Part shown: one piece after another, positions 28,524-35,813 of the stretch | How the letters are laid out: every line of letters starts with the position of its first letter | Numbering within the stretch: the first letter of the stretch is position 1 | Assembly (NCBI GenBank): GCA_016806145.1 | Contig: CP063167.1 | Coordinates: 926,501 to 990,500, forward strand | Length of the DNA stretch: 64,000 bases | Reading direction: 5' to 3' | Source: Variovorax paradoxus | GTDB lineage: Bacteria; Pseudomonadota; Gammaproteobacteria; Burkholderiales; Burkholderiaceae_C | Notes under the pieces: model-generated | Told to the model about the DNA's origin: nothing | Databases searched by the model: none | The model's input: only the letters and a program-made list of their open reading frames with translations | Translations under genes and position numbers: made by a program

Positions 28524-29422
28524 AGGACTTCGACGCGACATCGAGCGGCATCGTCTGCACGCTCCACGCACGGTGCCGCCAGCGACCGCGGGTTGATCGG
28601 CTTCATGTCGAGGGCTTGTTCACCCTCGAGTTCGACTTCGACCAACCGCAACCATCGCTTTGCCTGGGCCGCTTGCTCGGTAAGCTTCGCCACCACGTCT
28701 GGGCAGTACATCATGACGACATGCGATGCACCGATGCACCTTCATCTGCAACTTTCTTCCTAGCCACAGCACGCTCGGCCATGAATCGGCCTGCCGCGGG
28801 CGAGATGTTCCTGTAGCGCGAGCCGAATTCAAACCCATCCAGCTGGACCGGCGCGGTCGCTCAATGCGGCCTCCGTGATCGGCCGCGTAAGCGCGCGGCG
28901 AACATATCTAGACAGGAGTGACAGTGCCTCCTGCTGCCCTACGATGCTGCGGGAGTTCGCCGCGCGAGGCATCATCGCGTTAGTTCCTCCTGCGCCTGGC
29001 CGCATTACTTGCATCGCGAACGAACGGGGCAGGACGCCCTTCCCCGTCCATCGAGACACCATGGCGTAGACCAAGAAAAACCCGTCAGCCGGGGGCCCAA
29101 CTGACGGGTTAACGGCCCGGAGGGCCGCGACGAGGAGACATCTGACGGCAGCAGACGCGGTCCAGATCCGTCGACCCGCAAACTTCCCGGATGCCGGGGG
29201 TTCGAAACAGATCGAGATCACCGCGAATACCTGCCCGTTACCTGAATCTACGCACGTGGCAAGAGGCGCTCGCCGTGCGAAGGGGACAGCAGCGCCTCTC
29301 TCAAAAGGCGCCTTGCGCCAACCAGCCCTCGTTAGCAACTGCATCAAGCCCTGAAATCAGGACATTGGTAAGAGGCGGTGCAGCGATGTTCAAGGCACAC
29401 TGCCTCCAAGGAGCAAAAGGCC
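28524..29422. other. no confident gene; possible decayed small gene and a minus-strand terminator
   Basis: On the minus strand, two short frames read protein-like in succession: FEFGSRYRNISPAAGRFMAE to a stop near 28705, then MMYCPDVVAKLTEQAAQAKR down to 28520. They overlap at ATGATG and could be a broken small helical protein; similarity to phasins is too weak to claim. A strong hairpin lies at 29076-29110. The rest holds nothing recognisable. Confidence 0.35.
29076..29110 (-). terminator. intrinsic terminator (attenuator-like) on the minus strand
   Basis: Read on the minus strand, AACCCGTCAG, a 12-base loop and CTGACGGGTT form a perfect 10-bp stem that runs into a T-tract (TTTTTC). This is a textbook rho-independent terminator. 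Just upstream (29113-29125) GGCCCTCCGGGCC forms a second hairpin, as in transcription attenuators. No well-supported gene lies directly upstream or downstream on this strand, so its client transcript is unknown. Confidence 0.65.
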
Positions 29423-29662
29423 ATGACCGACGATCTTCAAGACATCTATGCATTGAGTGATTGCGACCTTGCCGTGATCGCACAACAGCAACGCCGTAAG
29501 GCACTGCGCGGCGATCGCCATGCCCATGGGCTGGCCCACGAGGCGGAGAAGGAGCTGCGCCGGCGTGGGGGGTACCACATCCACTACTCGCCCCTGGCTG
29601 GCCCGATCACGCTTGCTTCCTTGGAAGGCGTCCAGAGGCCATGGTGGCGGTTCTGGGCATGA
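29423..29662 (+). CDS. small conserved-looking hypothetical protein
   Basis: This 79-residue soluble protein has an excellent ribosome binding site (AAGGAG about 9 bases before the ATG at 29423). It is charged in its first half (IAQQQRRKALRGDRHAHGLA, EKELRRRGGY) and ends in the aromatic tail RPWWRFWA. No known domain. It sits about 240 bp before the ECF sigma factor gene in the same direction. Confidence 0.6.
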   Translation: MTDDLQDIYALSDCDLAVIAQQQRRKALRGDRHAHGLAHEAEKELRRRGGYHIHYSPLAGPITLASLEGVQRPWWRFWA

Positions 29663-29902
29663 CGGCGCAGGACGCTCATCAAGAGGGGAAAGCAGTCCGA
29701 TCTCGCCGAACCCTCAGCATGTGAAGATAGGCGGCGATCGACGCGACTTCCCCGCTGGGATGGCATTCCTCCCCCACGCCATGCGCAACGTAGAGTCTCG
29801 AGGCGACGCCCGAAATCGCAAGCGACCCCGAAGGGAAGGTGCGTCACCTGGCCACGCCCACCGAGGAGCTTGACCTTCATACTGGTACTAGACTTGCTCG
29901 CA

Positions 29903-30811
29903 ATGTCATCCGCATCTACCGAATTGTTCTCGAACGTGCGTCCCAGGCTGATGGCTATTGGCTACCGCATGCTTTCATCTGTGCAGGAAGCAGAAGATTT
30001 AGTGCAAGACGCATGGCTGCGCTGGCATGAGGAGGCAAAGTCGTCCCAGACCCAAGTCTTGAATGCTGAAGCCTGGCTCGTGACCGTGACTACGCGGATG
30101 GCAATTGACCGTCTTCGGGCCGCCAAACTGCGAAGAACCACGTACGCGGGCGCGTGGTTTCCCGAGCCGTTGTTGGAACAGGCGCCGACCACGCCTGAGC
30201 AAGCGTATGAAACCGCCAACGATGTGTCCATCGCCTTCTTGCTACTTCTAGACTGCCTGTCGCCGGAAGCGCGGGCCGCATTTTTGCTGCGTGAGGTGTT
30301 CGACGCTGAGTACGAAGAAGTAGCCCGGGCCATTGGCCGAAGCAAAGCTTCCGCCCGGCAGATTGTTCATAGAGCCAAGCAACGGCTTGAGAACGCGCGC
30401 GAATCAATGGGCATGAAGGCTTTGCCAATGCCAGCAGCGGCTCAGCTGGAACTGTTGCGACGACTTGTTCAGGCAATTTCGAGCGGCAACCTTGAAGGCA
30501 TAAAGAGGCTGCTCGCAGAGGAATCGCAGATGATGGGCGACTTTGGCGACGTCAGGCCAAGCTTTGCGAGGCCTTTGTTTGGCGCTCAACGCATCGCCCA
30601 ACTTTACTACGCAATGCACCTTCGCCACGGCAACGCTATGCGACTTGAGCTGGCCACGCTGAATGGCGAGTGGTCACTCCTGCGCTACCTCGAAGGTGCG
30701 CTTGACTCGGTGCAGGCATTCGAGTTCACCGATGTTCAGATCTTTCGGGTTCGCATCCAGCGGAATCCTGAGAAATTGGCAGCGTTGAAGGAAAAGCTGC
30801 TCCTTGCATGA
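29903..30811 (+). CDS. ECF RNA polymerase sigma factor, ECF41/SigJ-like with C-terminal SnoaL-type domain
   Basis: This sigma factor of about 302 residues has sigma region 2 (LVQDAWLRWHEEAKSSQ, AWLVTVTTRMAIDRLRAAK), the WxPEPL block between domains (GAWFPEPLLE) that marks the SigJ/ECF41 group, sigma region 4 (YEEVARAIGRSKASARQIVH) and a C-terminal extension of about 110 residues of the SnoaL/NTF2 type. In ECF41 proteins that extension carries a DGGGK motif and controls activity in place of an anti-sigma factor. Here the matching stretch reads GDFGDVRP, so the motif is degenerate. No anti-sigma gene is adjacent. The AhpD-like gene 147 bp downstream has an ECF41-consensus promoter. The start could be 29870 (TTG) or 29903 (ATG). 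Confidence 0.88.
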   Translation: MSSASTELFSNVRPRLMAIGYRMLSSVQEAEDLVQDAWLRWHEEAKSSQTQVLNAEAWLVTVTTRMAIDRLRAAKLRRTTYAGAWFPEPLLEQAPTTPEQAYETANDVSIAFLLLLDCLSPEARAAFLLREVFDAEYEEVARAIGRSKASARQIVHRAKQRLENARESMGMKALPMPAAAQLELLRRLVQAISSGNLEGIKRLLAEESQMMGDFGDVRPSFARPLFGAQRIAQLYYAMHLRHGNAMRLELATLNGEWSLLRYLEGALDSVQAFEFTDVQIFRVRIQRNPEKLAALKEKLLLA

Positions 30812-30874
30812 GCTGCGGGCCAACCGCGCCGCCATCAGGAGCCTGAGGCCTGGTCGATATTTTTTTCCTGCGAC

Positions 30875-30901
30875 TGTCACAACGCGATCACGTCAAACGT
30901 C
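30875..30901 (+). promoter_or_regulatory. ECF41-consensus promoter upstream of the AhpD-like gene
   Basis: TGTCACA at 30875-30881 and CGTC at 30898-30901 are separated by exactly 16 bases. As I recall, the published ECF41 target promoter is TGTCACA in the -35 region and CGTC in the -10 region with this spacing. It lies 57 bp before the start of the AhpD-like gene and just after the sigma factor gene. An identical arrangement occurs at 34479-34505. Confidence 0.8.
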
Positions 30902-30957
30902 TTGGTACCAGGCTGCTCTTGCAGCCGCTTCCAACCTCAACTTGAAGAAAGCGTTTC

Positions 30958-31407
30958 ATGACCCGCACAGTTTGGTTTCAAGCATCCCCAGAGGGCGCCA
31001 AGGCCATCGGTGGCCTCCATCACTTCGTCACCTCTGGCACGTCCTTGCCCAGCCAGCTTGTTCATCTGGTGTTCCTGCGAGTCTCGCAGATCAATGGCTG
31101 TGCCCACTGCATCGACATCCACACCCGTGACCTGATGACCGGCGGAATGTCGGTAGAGAAAGTAGTCCTAGTGCCGGTGTGGCACGAAGCGGAGTACCTG
31201 TTCTCGAAGCAAGAGCAAGCGGCCCTCGCCTGGTCCGAGGAAGTCACCCGCGTCAGCGAAACACACGCGTCTGATGAAGCCTACGAGGCGGCGTTGGCGG
31301 TGTTTGGCGAGAAGGACTTAGTCGACCTGACCCTAACCATCGCCGCGATGAACGCCATTAACCGTATGGGCATCAGCTTCCGAATGAAGCCGCGGGCGAA
31401 AGCTTAA
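30958..31407 (+). CDS. carboxymuconolactone decarboxylase/AhpD-like protein, likely ECF41 target
   Basis: This 149-residue AhpD-like protein has an intact NGCAHCIDIH (CxxC and histidine) near residues 46-55 and the C-terminus INRMGISFRMKPRAKA. It is highly similar to 7819-8268. It lies directly after the ECF41-like sigma factor and has an ECF41-consensus promoter, matching the known pairing of ECF41 with carboxymuconolactone decarboxylases, oxidoreductases and epimerases. Its probable role is peroxide or thiol redox defence in the cytoplasm, by family. A GAAGAAAG sequence precedes the ATG. Confidence 0.9.
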   Translation: MTRTVWFQASPEGAKAIGGLHHFVTSGTSLPSQLVHLVFLRVSQINGCAHCIDIHTRDLMTGGMSVEKVVLVPVWHEAEYLFSKQEQAALAWSEEVTRVSETHASDEAYEAALAVFGEKDLVDLTLTIAAMNAINRMGISFRMKPRAKA

Positions 31408-31410
31408 CGG

Positions 31411-31616
31411 CTGCGAAGCGCAGCTCTGTTCGCTAAGCTCGTGAGTTCTATCCACTGATGCGGCATCAACTGCCCGCTCCGGCAGGCCGGCTGCGTCGGC
31501 AGGCGCTTAAGCGCGTCGCGCAGGTACGCACATGGGTCGAGCTCGTTGAGCTTGGCCGAGCGGATGAGGCTCATCATGGCTGCGGCCCGCTTGTCCGAAC
31601 GCAAACTGCCAGCCAA
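31411..31616 (-). mobile_element. IS66-family TnpC C-terminal remnant
   Basis: The minus strand encodes SDKRAAAMMSLIRSAKLNEL, DPCAYLRDALKRLPTQPACR and SGQLMPHQW, which match the C-terminus of IS66 TnpC transposases. The intact element at 39123-42239 has the same part as AAIVMSLVQSARMNGRDPWA and YLRDVLQRLPTQ. No upstream half is in frame. The remaining roughly 250 bp up to DedA contain nothing recognisable and may be further IS66 debris. Confidence 0.75.
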
Positions 31617-31901
31617 GCCAGTTCTGCCACCCTAGCGCGATTGGCCGGACGCAGACTTCGCTTAGATACGCGCCGGCTACCGACGTCAGGGCCAGTCGGT
31701 CCGAGTTCATCGGGCCAGCGCAGGCCTTGGGCTAACTGCAGCGCACGGCTACTGCAGCCTGCGGGCAGGCGTCGTGGCCGTCGAATCGGGCGATGGCGAT
31801 GCACGACTCGACCCGCGAGGAAGTAGCGTGAAGCTGCTGAACGTTTCAGGCGACTCGGAACCGATGGATTGGGCCGACCTCACCGTGTATGCGCGATGAC
31901 C

Positions 31902-32543
31902 TCAAGTCTCTGCGCCGGCATCGGCTTCCTCCTTGGCGAATGAGGAGCGGCGCCCAATGCAGTGTTTGCTGATCAGGCGTCCGGCGATGGCCACAGCCGC
32001 AAGGCAGACGAGCGCCACGATGCCCCAGGCCCCCATGGTCTCGAACACGTGGATGATGTCGTCCAGGGAGGCATGGAACTTCCATCCGAGAAGCAGCGCG
32101 CTGCCTGCCCAGAGCGCCGATCCCACCAAATCGAGCACGATGAACACCCGGGCACGCATGCCCATGACGCCTGCCATGCAAGTCATGAGTGATGAGAACC
32201 CAGGGATGAACTTCGCGAACAGCAGGGTCGGCAGTCCGAAACGGCGAAAGACCGCCTCGGTAGCCCGCAGACAACCTGCGGACGACCCTGCCAAATGACA
32301 GATCCTCTTGAGCACGCGCTCCCCATACACCCTTCCGGCAAGGTACAGCAATCCGTCCGACAGCAGGCATGCGAGCAGCACCGAGGGCATCAGGTGGAGC
32401 AGTTGCATCTCGCCGCGGCCGAGCAACGCTCCAGCAACGATCAGCACGGGGTAGGCCGGCAGTGGCACGCCGACTTGTTCGAGGAGGATCCAGACGAACA
32501 GTAGCGCCACGCCATAGGTCGAGAGTAATTCCAGTGTCTCCAT
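31902..32543 (-). CDS. DedA-family inner-membrane protein
   Basis: This 213-residue protein has the DedA (SNARE-associated) pattern: GVALLFVWILLEQVGVPLPA with the conserved E and PxP, the re-entrant region LAGRVYGERVLKRICH, and the block FAKFIPGFSSLMTCMAGVMG, then ARVFIVLDLVGSALWAGSA. DedA proteins help flip or recycle membrane lipid carriers and support membrane potential and envelope integrity. It lies 91 bp after two response regulators on the same strand, next to other envelope functions (phospholipase D, PagL). Confidence 0.9.
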   Translation of the reverse strand: METLELLSTYGVALLFVWILLEQVGVPLPAYPVLIVAGALLGRGEMQLLHLMPSVLLACLLSDGLLYLAGRVYGERVLKRICHLAGSSAGCLRATEAVFRRFGLPTLLFAKFIPGFSSLMTCMAGVMGMRARVFIVLDLVGSALWAGSALLLGWKFHASLDDIIHVFETMGAWGIVALVCLAAVAIAGRLISKHCIGRRSSFAKEEADAGAET

Positions 32544-32633
32544 CGGGCATCCAGGGCAGGGTCGCAGCTTTCTTGGCTCGCGCCATGAGCGAGCCCAGCC
32601 CGGCGCTGGGCGCAGCGCCGGCGGCGTGCTCGC

Positions 32634-33314
32634 TCAATGGCTGGTGACGTTTGGTGGCAAATATTGGCGAGCCCCCGTGTGACGTGGGCCGGCAGTTCTA
32701 TCGAGCGTGATGAGTCCGCGCTGGTTGACCAGCATGGCGATCTGCGACCTAGATTCGGCCTGGAGCTTGGCGCAGATGGTCGAGATATGAGATTTGACGG
32801 TGTGGGCGGAAATGTTCAGCTGTCGCGCGATGCCCTTGTTGCACTCGCCTGCGACAAGGAATCGGAGAATGTCCTCCTCGCGGCTCGTGAAATTCGCTGG
32901 CGGTCCGCCACGCTCGAGGATGACGGTCGACTGGCGGCACAGGTATCGGACCCCCCCGTTGGTCACATAGCGCACCGCGTCTATAAGCTCGCCGGGATCC
33001 GAGTGGCGAAGCAGGTAGCCCCTGGCGCCCTGCGCAAGCGCTCGGGAGATCTCCATCTCGCCCGCACGTCGAGTGACGATGATCACCGTGGGAATCTGCG
33101 CGGCAAGGTCGGGGGGATTTTTTGCTCCCGTGGGCGCGAGCATCGCGAGCCCTCGGGAATAGTTAGCCACGACCACGTCGCTGACGCGGGTGTCAGGTGC
33201 CTCTCCTGACATGCCCTCGACGCCTGGCGCCCGCTCCAGGATATCCAAAAGCCCGGCGCTGACCATGGCATCGTCATGGCAGACACGCACGGATATCGTT
33301 CTCGACGGAGTCAT
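32634..33314 (-). CDS. LuxR/NarL-type response regulator with atypical receiver domain
   Basis: This 226-residue protein has an N-terminal receiver-like domain and a C-terminal LuxR helix-turn-helix (FTSREEDILRFLVAGECNKG, then NISAHTVKSHISTICAKLQA). In the receiver, the usual phosphoacceptor Asp in V-V-L-L-D is replaced (SDVVVANYSRG), and the conserved Lys before the last helix is Arg (GYLLRHSD), so it is unlikely to be switched by normal phosphotransfer. It lies 18 bp after a second LuxR-type regulator on the same strand; no histidine kinase is nearby. Confidence 0.85.
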   Translation of the reverse strand: MTPSRTISVRVCHDDAMVSAGLLDILERAPGVEGMSGEAPDTRVSDVVVANYSRGLAMLAPTGAKNPPDLAAQIPTVIIVTRRAGEMEISRALAQGARGYLLRHSDPGELIDAVRYVTNGGVRYLCRQSTVILERGGPPANFTSREEDILRFLVAGECNKGIARQLNISAHTVKSHISTICAKLQAESRSQIAMLVNQRGLITLDRTAGPRHTGARQYLPPNVTSH

Positions 33315-33332
33315 GTCCTTGCAACGCCTCCG

Positions 33333-34019
33333 TCAGGCGGCCAAGGAGCGGCCGGCCCCCATGGCCATACCGCCGGCGGCGCGCGAGAGCATGCCCAGGC
33401 GCTGGGCGGCCGCGACAGCTGCGGTCCGACTGGGGACTTGGAGCTTGTTGAAGAGTGCCTTGACATGGGTCTTGACGGTGCCCTCGCCAATCGACAGTTG
33501 CTGGCTGATAGCCCGGTTGTTCAAGCCGTCGGCTAGCAAGTTGAGCACCGCCAGCTCCCGATGCGTGGGCGCGTGGATTGCCAGGCTGTCTGCAAGTTGC
33601 TGTGCCACGGCGACCGGAAAATACCGCTGCCCCAGGGCCACAGTCCGCAACGCCGCCAGCATCTCCTCGGCGCTGCAGTTCTCAGTGAGGTAGCTCATGA
33701 CACCTGCATCGATCGCCTTGCGTACCTGCCAGCTCGTGCAGCGGTCAGCCACGACCATCACCCGCGGCTGCGGCCGGCCTCGTGCATAGCCTTTGGCCTG
33801 GGCCTGGGCCTGGCGCTGGAGAATGAAGCCGGCAGAGAAAAGCGTGTCGTAGTCGATCAGAACCAGGTCCGGGTGCGCGACCTCGCCCGCAGGATCGCAA
33901 CAGACCGAAACCTCGTAGTTGCCATGTGCCCGCAGCAGGGCCCGAATGCCACACGCCAAGTACCGGTCGGGATGATCGATCCGAACATGTGTCGCCCTGT
34001 TTTGAACCTGTGATTGCAT
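33333..34019 (-). CDS. LuxR/NarL-type response regulator, tandem partner
   Basis: This protein of about 228 residues has a receiver-like domain and a C-terminal LuxR helix-turn-helix (THRELAVLNLLADGLNNRAI, then SIGEGTVKTHVKALFNKLQV). The candidate phosphoacceptor Asp is kept (DLVLIDYDT), but the acidic pocket at the N-terminus is reduced (VRIDHPDR) and the conserved Lys position reads SYLTEN, so the receiver is only partly canonical. The ATG at 34019 has GGAG upstream. It heads a probable operon with the next response regulator and perhaps dedA. Confidence 0.85.
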   Translation of the reverse strand: MQSQVQNRATHVRIDHPDRYLACGIRALLRAHGNYEVSVCCDPAGEVAHPDLVLIDYDTLFSAGFILQRQAQAQAKGYARGRPQPRVMVVADRCTSWQVRKAIDAGVMSYLTENCSAEEMLAALRTVALGQRYFPVAVAQQLADSLAIHAPTHRELAVLNLLADGLNNRAISQQLSIGEGTVKTHVKALFNKLQVPSRTAAVAAAQRLGMLSRAAGGMAMGAGRSLAA

Positions 34020-34478
34020 GCGGCAGACTCCGAAATGGTGAGTGGCAGCCAGTGTGGGCGTGTTAGCGCCTCGCATCCAGTCATTCGTTGTCAAGCGTTG
34101 TTAAGCCGGCGTTCAGAACGCATAACAACCGGGTCGAGCACCTGCCGCGTCCCTGGCAGCGAAAGCGCAACTCCTGAACGCCCCGCGCCAACAGCGCGTC
34201 CAGCAAGCCCTACGGGTACTGAGGCCCAAGGCTGTCGGCCCCGGCCCGGCAATGATCACAGGGCCCAGGCGGGCACCGGGTCGGCCTGCCCCGGGAAGCA
34301 CGGGAGGAACCGGGCCGAAATTTGGGATACGACTCCCTCGTTGGAGTGATAGCTCAGCCCACCGCAGCACAGACCATCGATCACCCCTTGCCCGCGGTGC
34401 CGGACCGGCCGACCAGCCGGACGGTCCAAGCCGAAGGCAGACGGGGTGGGGAAATATTGTCAATTCCAGTTCTCATCC
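34020..34478. other. divergent intergenic region (459 bp)
   Basis: This stretch lies between the response-regulator operon (minus) and the AhpD-like/epimerase genes (plus). Several inverted GC-rich runs occur here, but none forms a clear terminator. No gene is recognised. Confidence 0.4.
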
Positions 34479-34505
34479 TGTCACAACGATGCATCCCGAT
34501 GCGTC
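34479..34505 (+). promoter_or_regulatory. second ECF41-consensus promoter
   Basis: TGTCACA at 34479-34485 and CGTC at 34502-34505 are separated by exactly 16 bases, the same arrangement as at 30875-30901. It lies 37 bp before the AhpD-like start at 34542. Two perfect copies, each in front of an AhpD-family gene, are very unlikely by chance and point to a small ECF41 regulon in this region. Confidence 0.8.
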
Positions 34506-34541
34506 TTGAGAGGGTAACTGGCAACCAACCAAGGAATAATC

Positions 34542-35021
34542 ATGAGCCAACGTCTCAGCGCCATGCAACAGTCACCGGAAATCTTCAAGAAGCTGGTGGA
34601 TTTCAGCCTCTCGGCGGCCAAGGGCACCCTTGAGACAGGACTGCTCCATCTCATCGAGATTCGTGCCTCCCAGATCAACGGCTGCGGCTTCTGCGTCGAC
34701 ATGCACGTGAAGCAGGCCAAGCTGCACGGCGAGGGCGAGCAGCGCCTGCACCATCTGGCGATCTGGCGCGAGTCGCCCCTGTTCACCTCCCGCGAACGCG
34801 CCGCGCTCGCCTGGACCGAAGCCCTCACGACGCTGCCTGCGCACGGCGTGGCGGATGCCGACTATGAAGCGGCGCGAGCAATCTTCGAGGAAAAGGAACT
34901 GATCCAGCTGACCTACAACGTGATGGGAATCAACGCATGGAACCGGCTGAACGTCGCTTTCCGTACTGAGCCGGGCTCAGCCGACAAGGCCTTCGGCCTG
35001 GACAAGGCGAAGTTCGCCTGA
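34542..35021 (+). CDS. AhpD-like/carboxymuconolactone decarboxylase family protein
   Basis: This 159-residue protein has the AhpD-like motif INGCGFCVDMH (CxxC and histidine intact) near residues 45-55 and the C-terminal block AWNRLNVAFR. It is a more distant paralogue of 7819-8268 and 30958-31407. The ATG at 34542 has AAGGAAT upstream. It is followed after 21 bp by an NAD(P)-binding epimerase-like gene, so the pair forms an operon of carboxymuconolactone decarboxylase plus epimerase/oxidoreductase as reported for ECF41 loci. An ECF41 promoter lies just upstream. Confidence 0.9.
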   Translation: MSQRLSAMQQSPEIFKKLVDFSLSAAKGTLETGLLHLIEIRASQINGCGFCVDMHVKQAKLHGEGEQRLHHLAIWRESPLFTSRERAALAWTEALTTLPAHGVADADYEAARAIFEEKELIQLTYNVMGINAWNRLNVAFRTEPGSADKAFGLDKAKFA

Positions 35022-35042
35022 GCCGATCGCAGGAGCAGCAGC

Positions 35043-35792
35043 ATGAAAATCGTCGTGATCGGCGGCTCCGGGCTGATCGGCTCGCGCCTGTCCAATATCC
35101 TGCGTCTGCGAGGCCACGAGATCGTCGCGGCCTCGCAGGCCAGTGGCGTCGACCTCATGAGCGGACAAGGCCTGGACGCCGCCCTAGAGGGTGCGCAGGT
35201 CGTGGTCGACGTGTCCAACACGCCCTACACGTCCGACGAGGCCGTGATGGAATTCTTCCGCACCGCAGGCCACAACCTGCTCGCCGCCGAGGAGAGGGCC
35301 GGGGTGGCACACCATGTCCTGCTGTCGATCATCGGCACGAACCGCCTCCAGGACAGCGGGTATTTTCGCGCCAAGCAGGCGCAAGAGGATCTGGTCATCG
35401 GCACCAACCGCCCCTACAGCATCGTGCAGGCCACCCAGTTCATGGAGTTCCTGGAGGCTATCGCGCAGTCCTGCGTGGTCGGTAACGAGATCCACGTGCC
35501 TGCAGCCGACATGCAGCCCATGGCTGCGCAGGATGTGGCGACGCTGCTGGCCGACGCCGCTCTCGGTAAGCTCAGCGGATTCCTCGAGGTCGCCGGTCCC
35601 GAGCGGATGTCCATGGCCAGCGCAATCCAGCAGGTGCTGCGGCACAAGGGCGATACGCGCCCGGTCAAGCCGGATCCGCAGGCGCGCTATTTTGGCATGC
35701 CGCTGGAGGTCGACACGCTGGTCCCTACGCTTCCCCCCCGCCTCGGATCGACGACGCTGCAAGCGTGGCTTTCGGGTCCGCCGGCACGATGA
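35043..35792 (+). CDS. NmrA/SDR-type NAD(P)-binding protein (epimerase-like)
   Basis: This 249-residue atypical short-chain dehydrogenase starts with the dinucleotide-binding motif IGGSGLIGSRL (GxxGxxG) and contains VVDVSNTPYTSDE, HHVLLSIIGTNR, GYFRAKQAQEDL and YSIVQATQFMEFL, typical of the NmrA-like/NAD(P)H-binding group. AGGAGCAGCAG precedes the ATG. It is cotranscribed with the AhpD-like gene and is probably an ECF41-controlled oxidoreductase or redox sensor. The substrate is unknown. Confidence 0.88.
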   Translation: MKIVVIGGSGLIGSRLSNILRLRGHEIVAASQASGVDLMSGQGLDAALEGAQVVVDVSNTPYTSDEAVMEFFRTAGHNLLAAEERAGVAHHVLLSIIGTNRLQDSGYFRAKQAQEDLVIGTNRPYSIVQATQFMEFLEAIAQSCVVGNEIHVPAADMQPMAAQDVATLLADAALGKLSGFLEVAGPERMSMASAIQQVLRHKGDTRPVKPDPQARYFGMPLEVDTLVPTLPPRLGSTTLQAWLSGPPAR

Positions 35793-35813
35793 GCGTGCTA
35801 GCCGGCAGCAGGA

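Noticed and set aside
31846..32637. 263-residue minus-strand frame over dedA
   Set aside because: The DedA frame at 31902-32543 has the family motifs; this one is its shadow.
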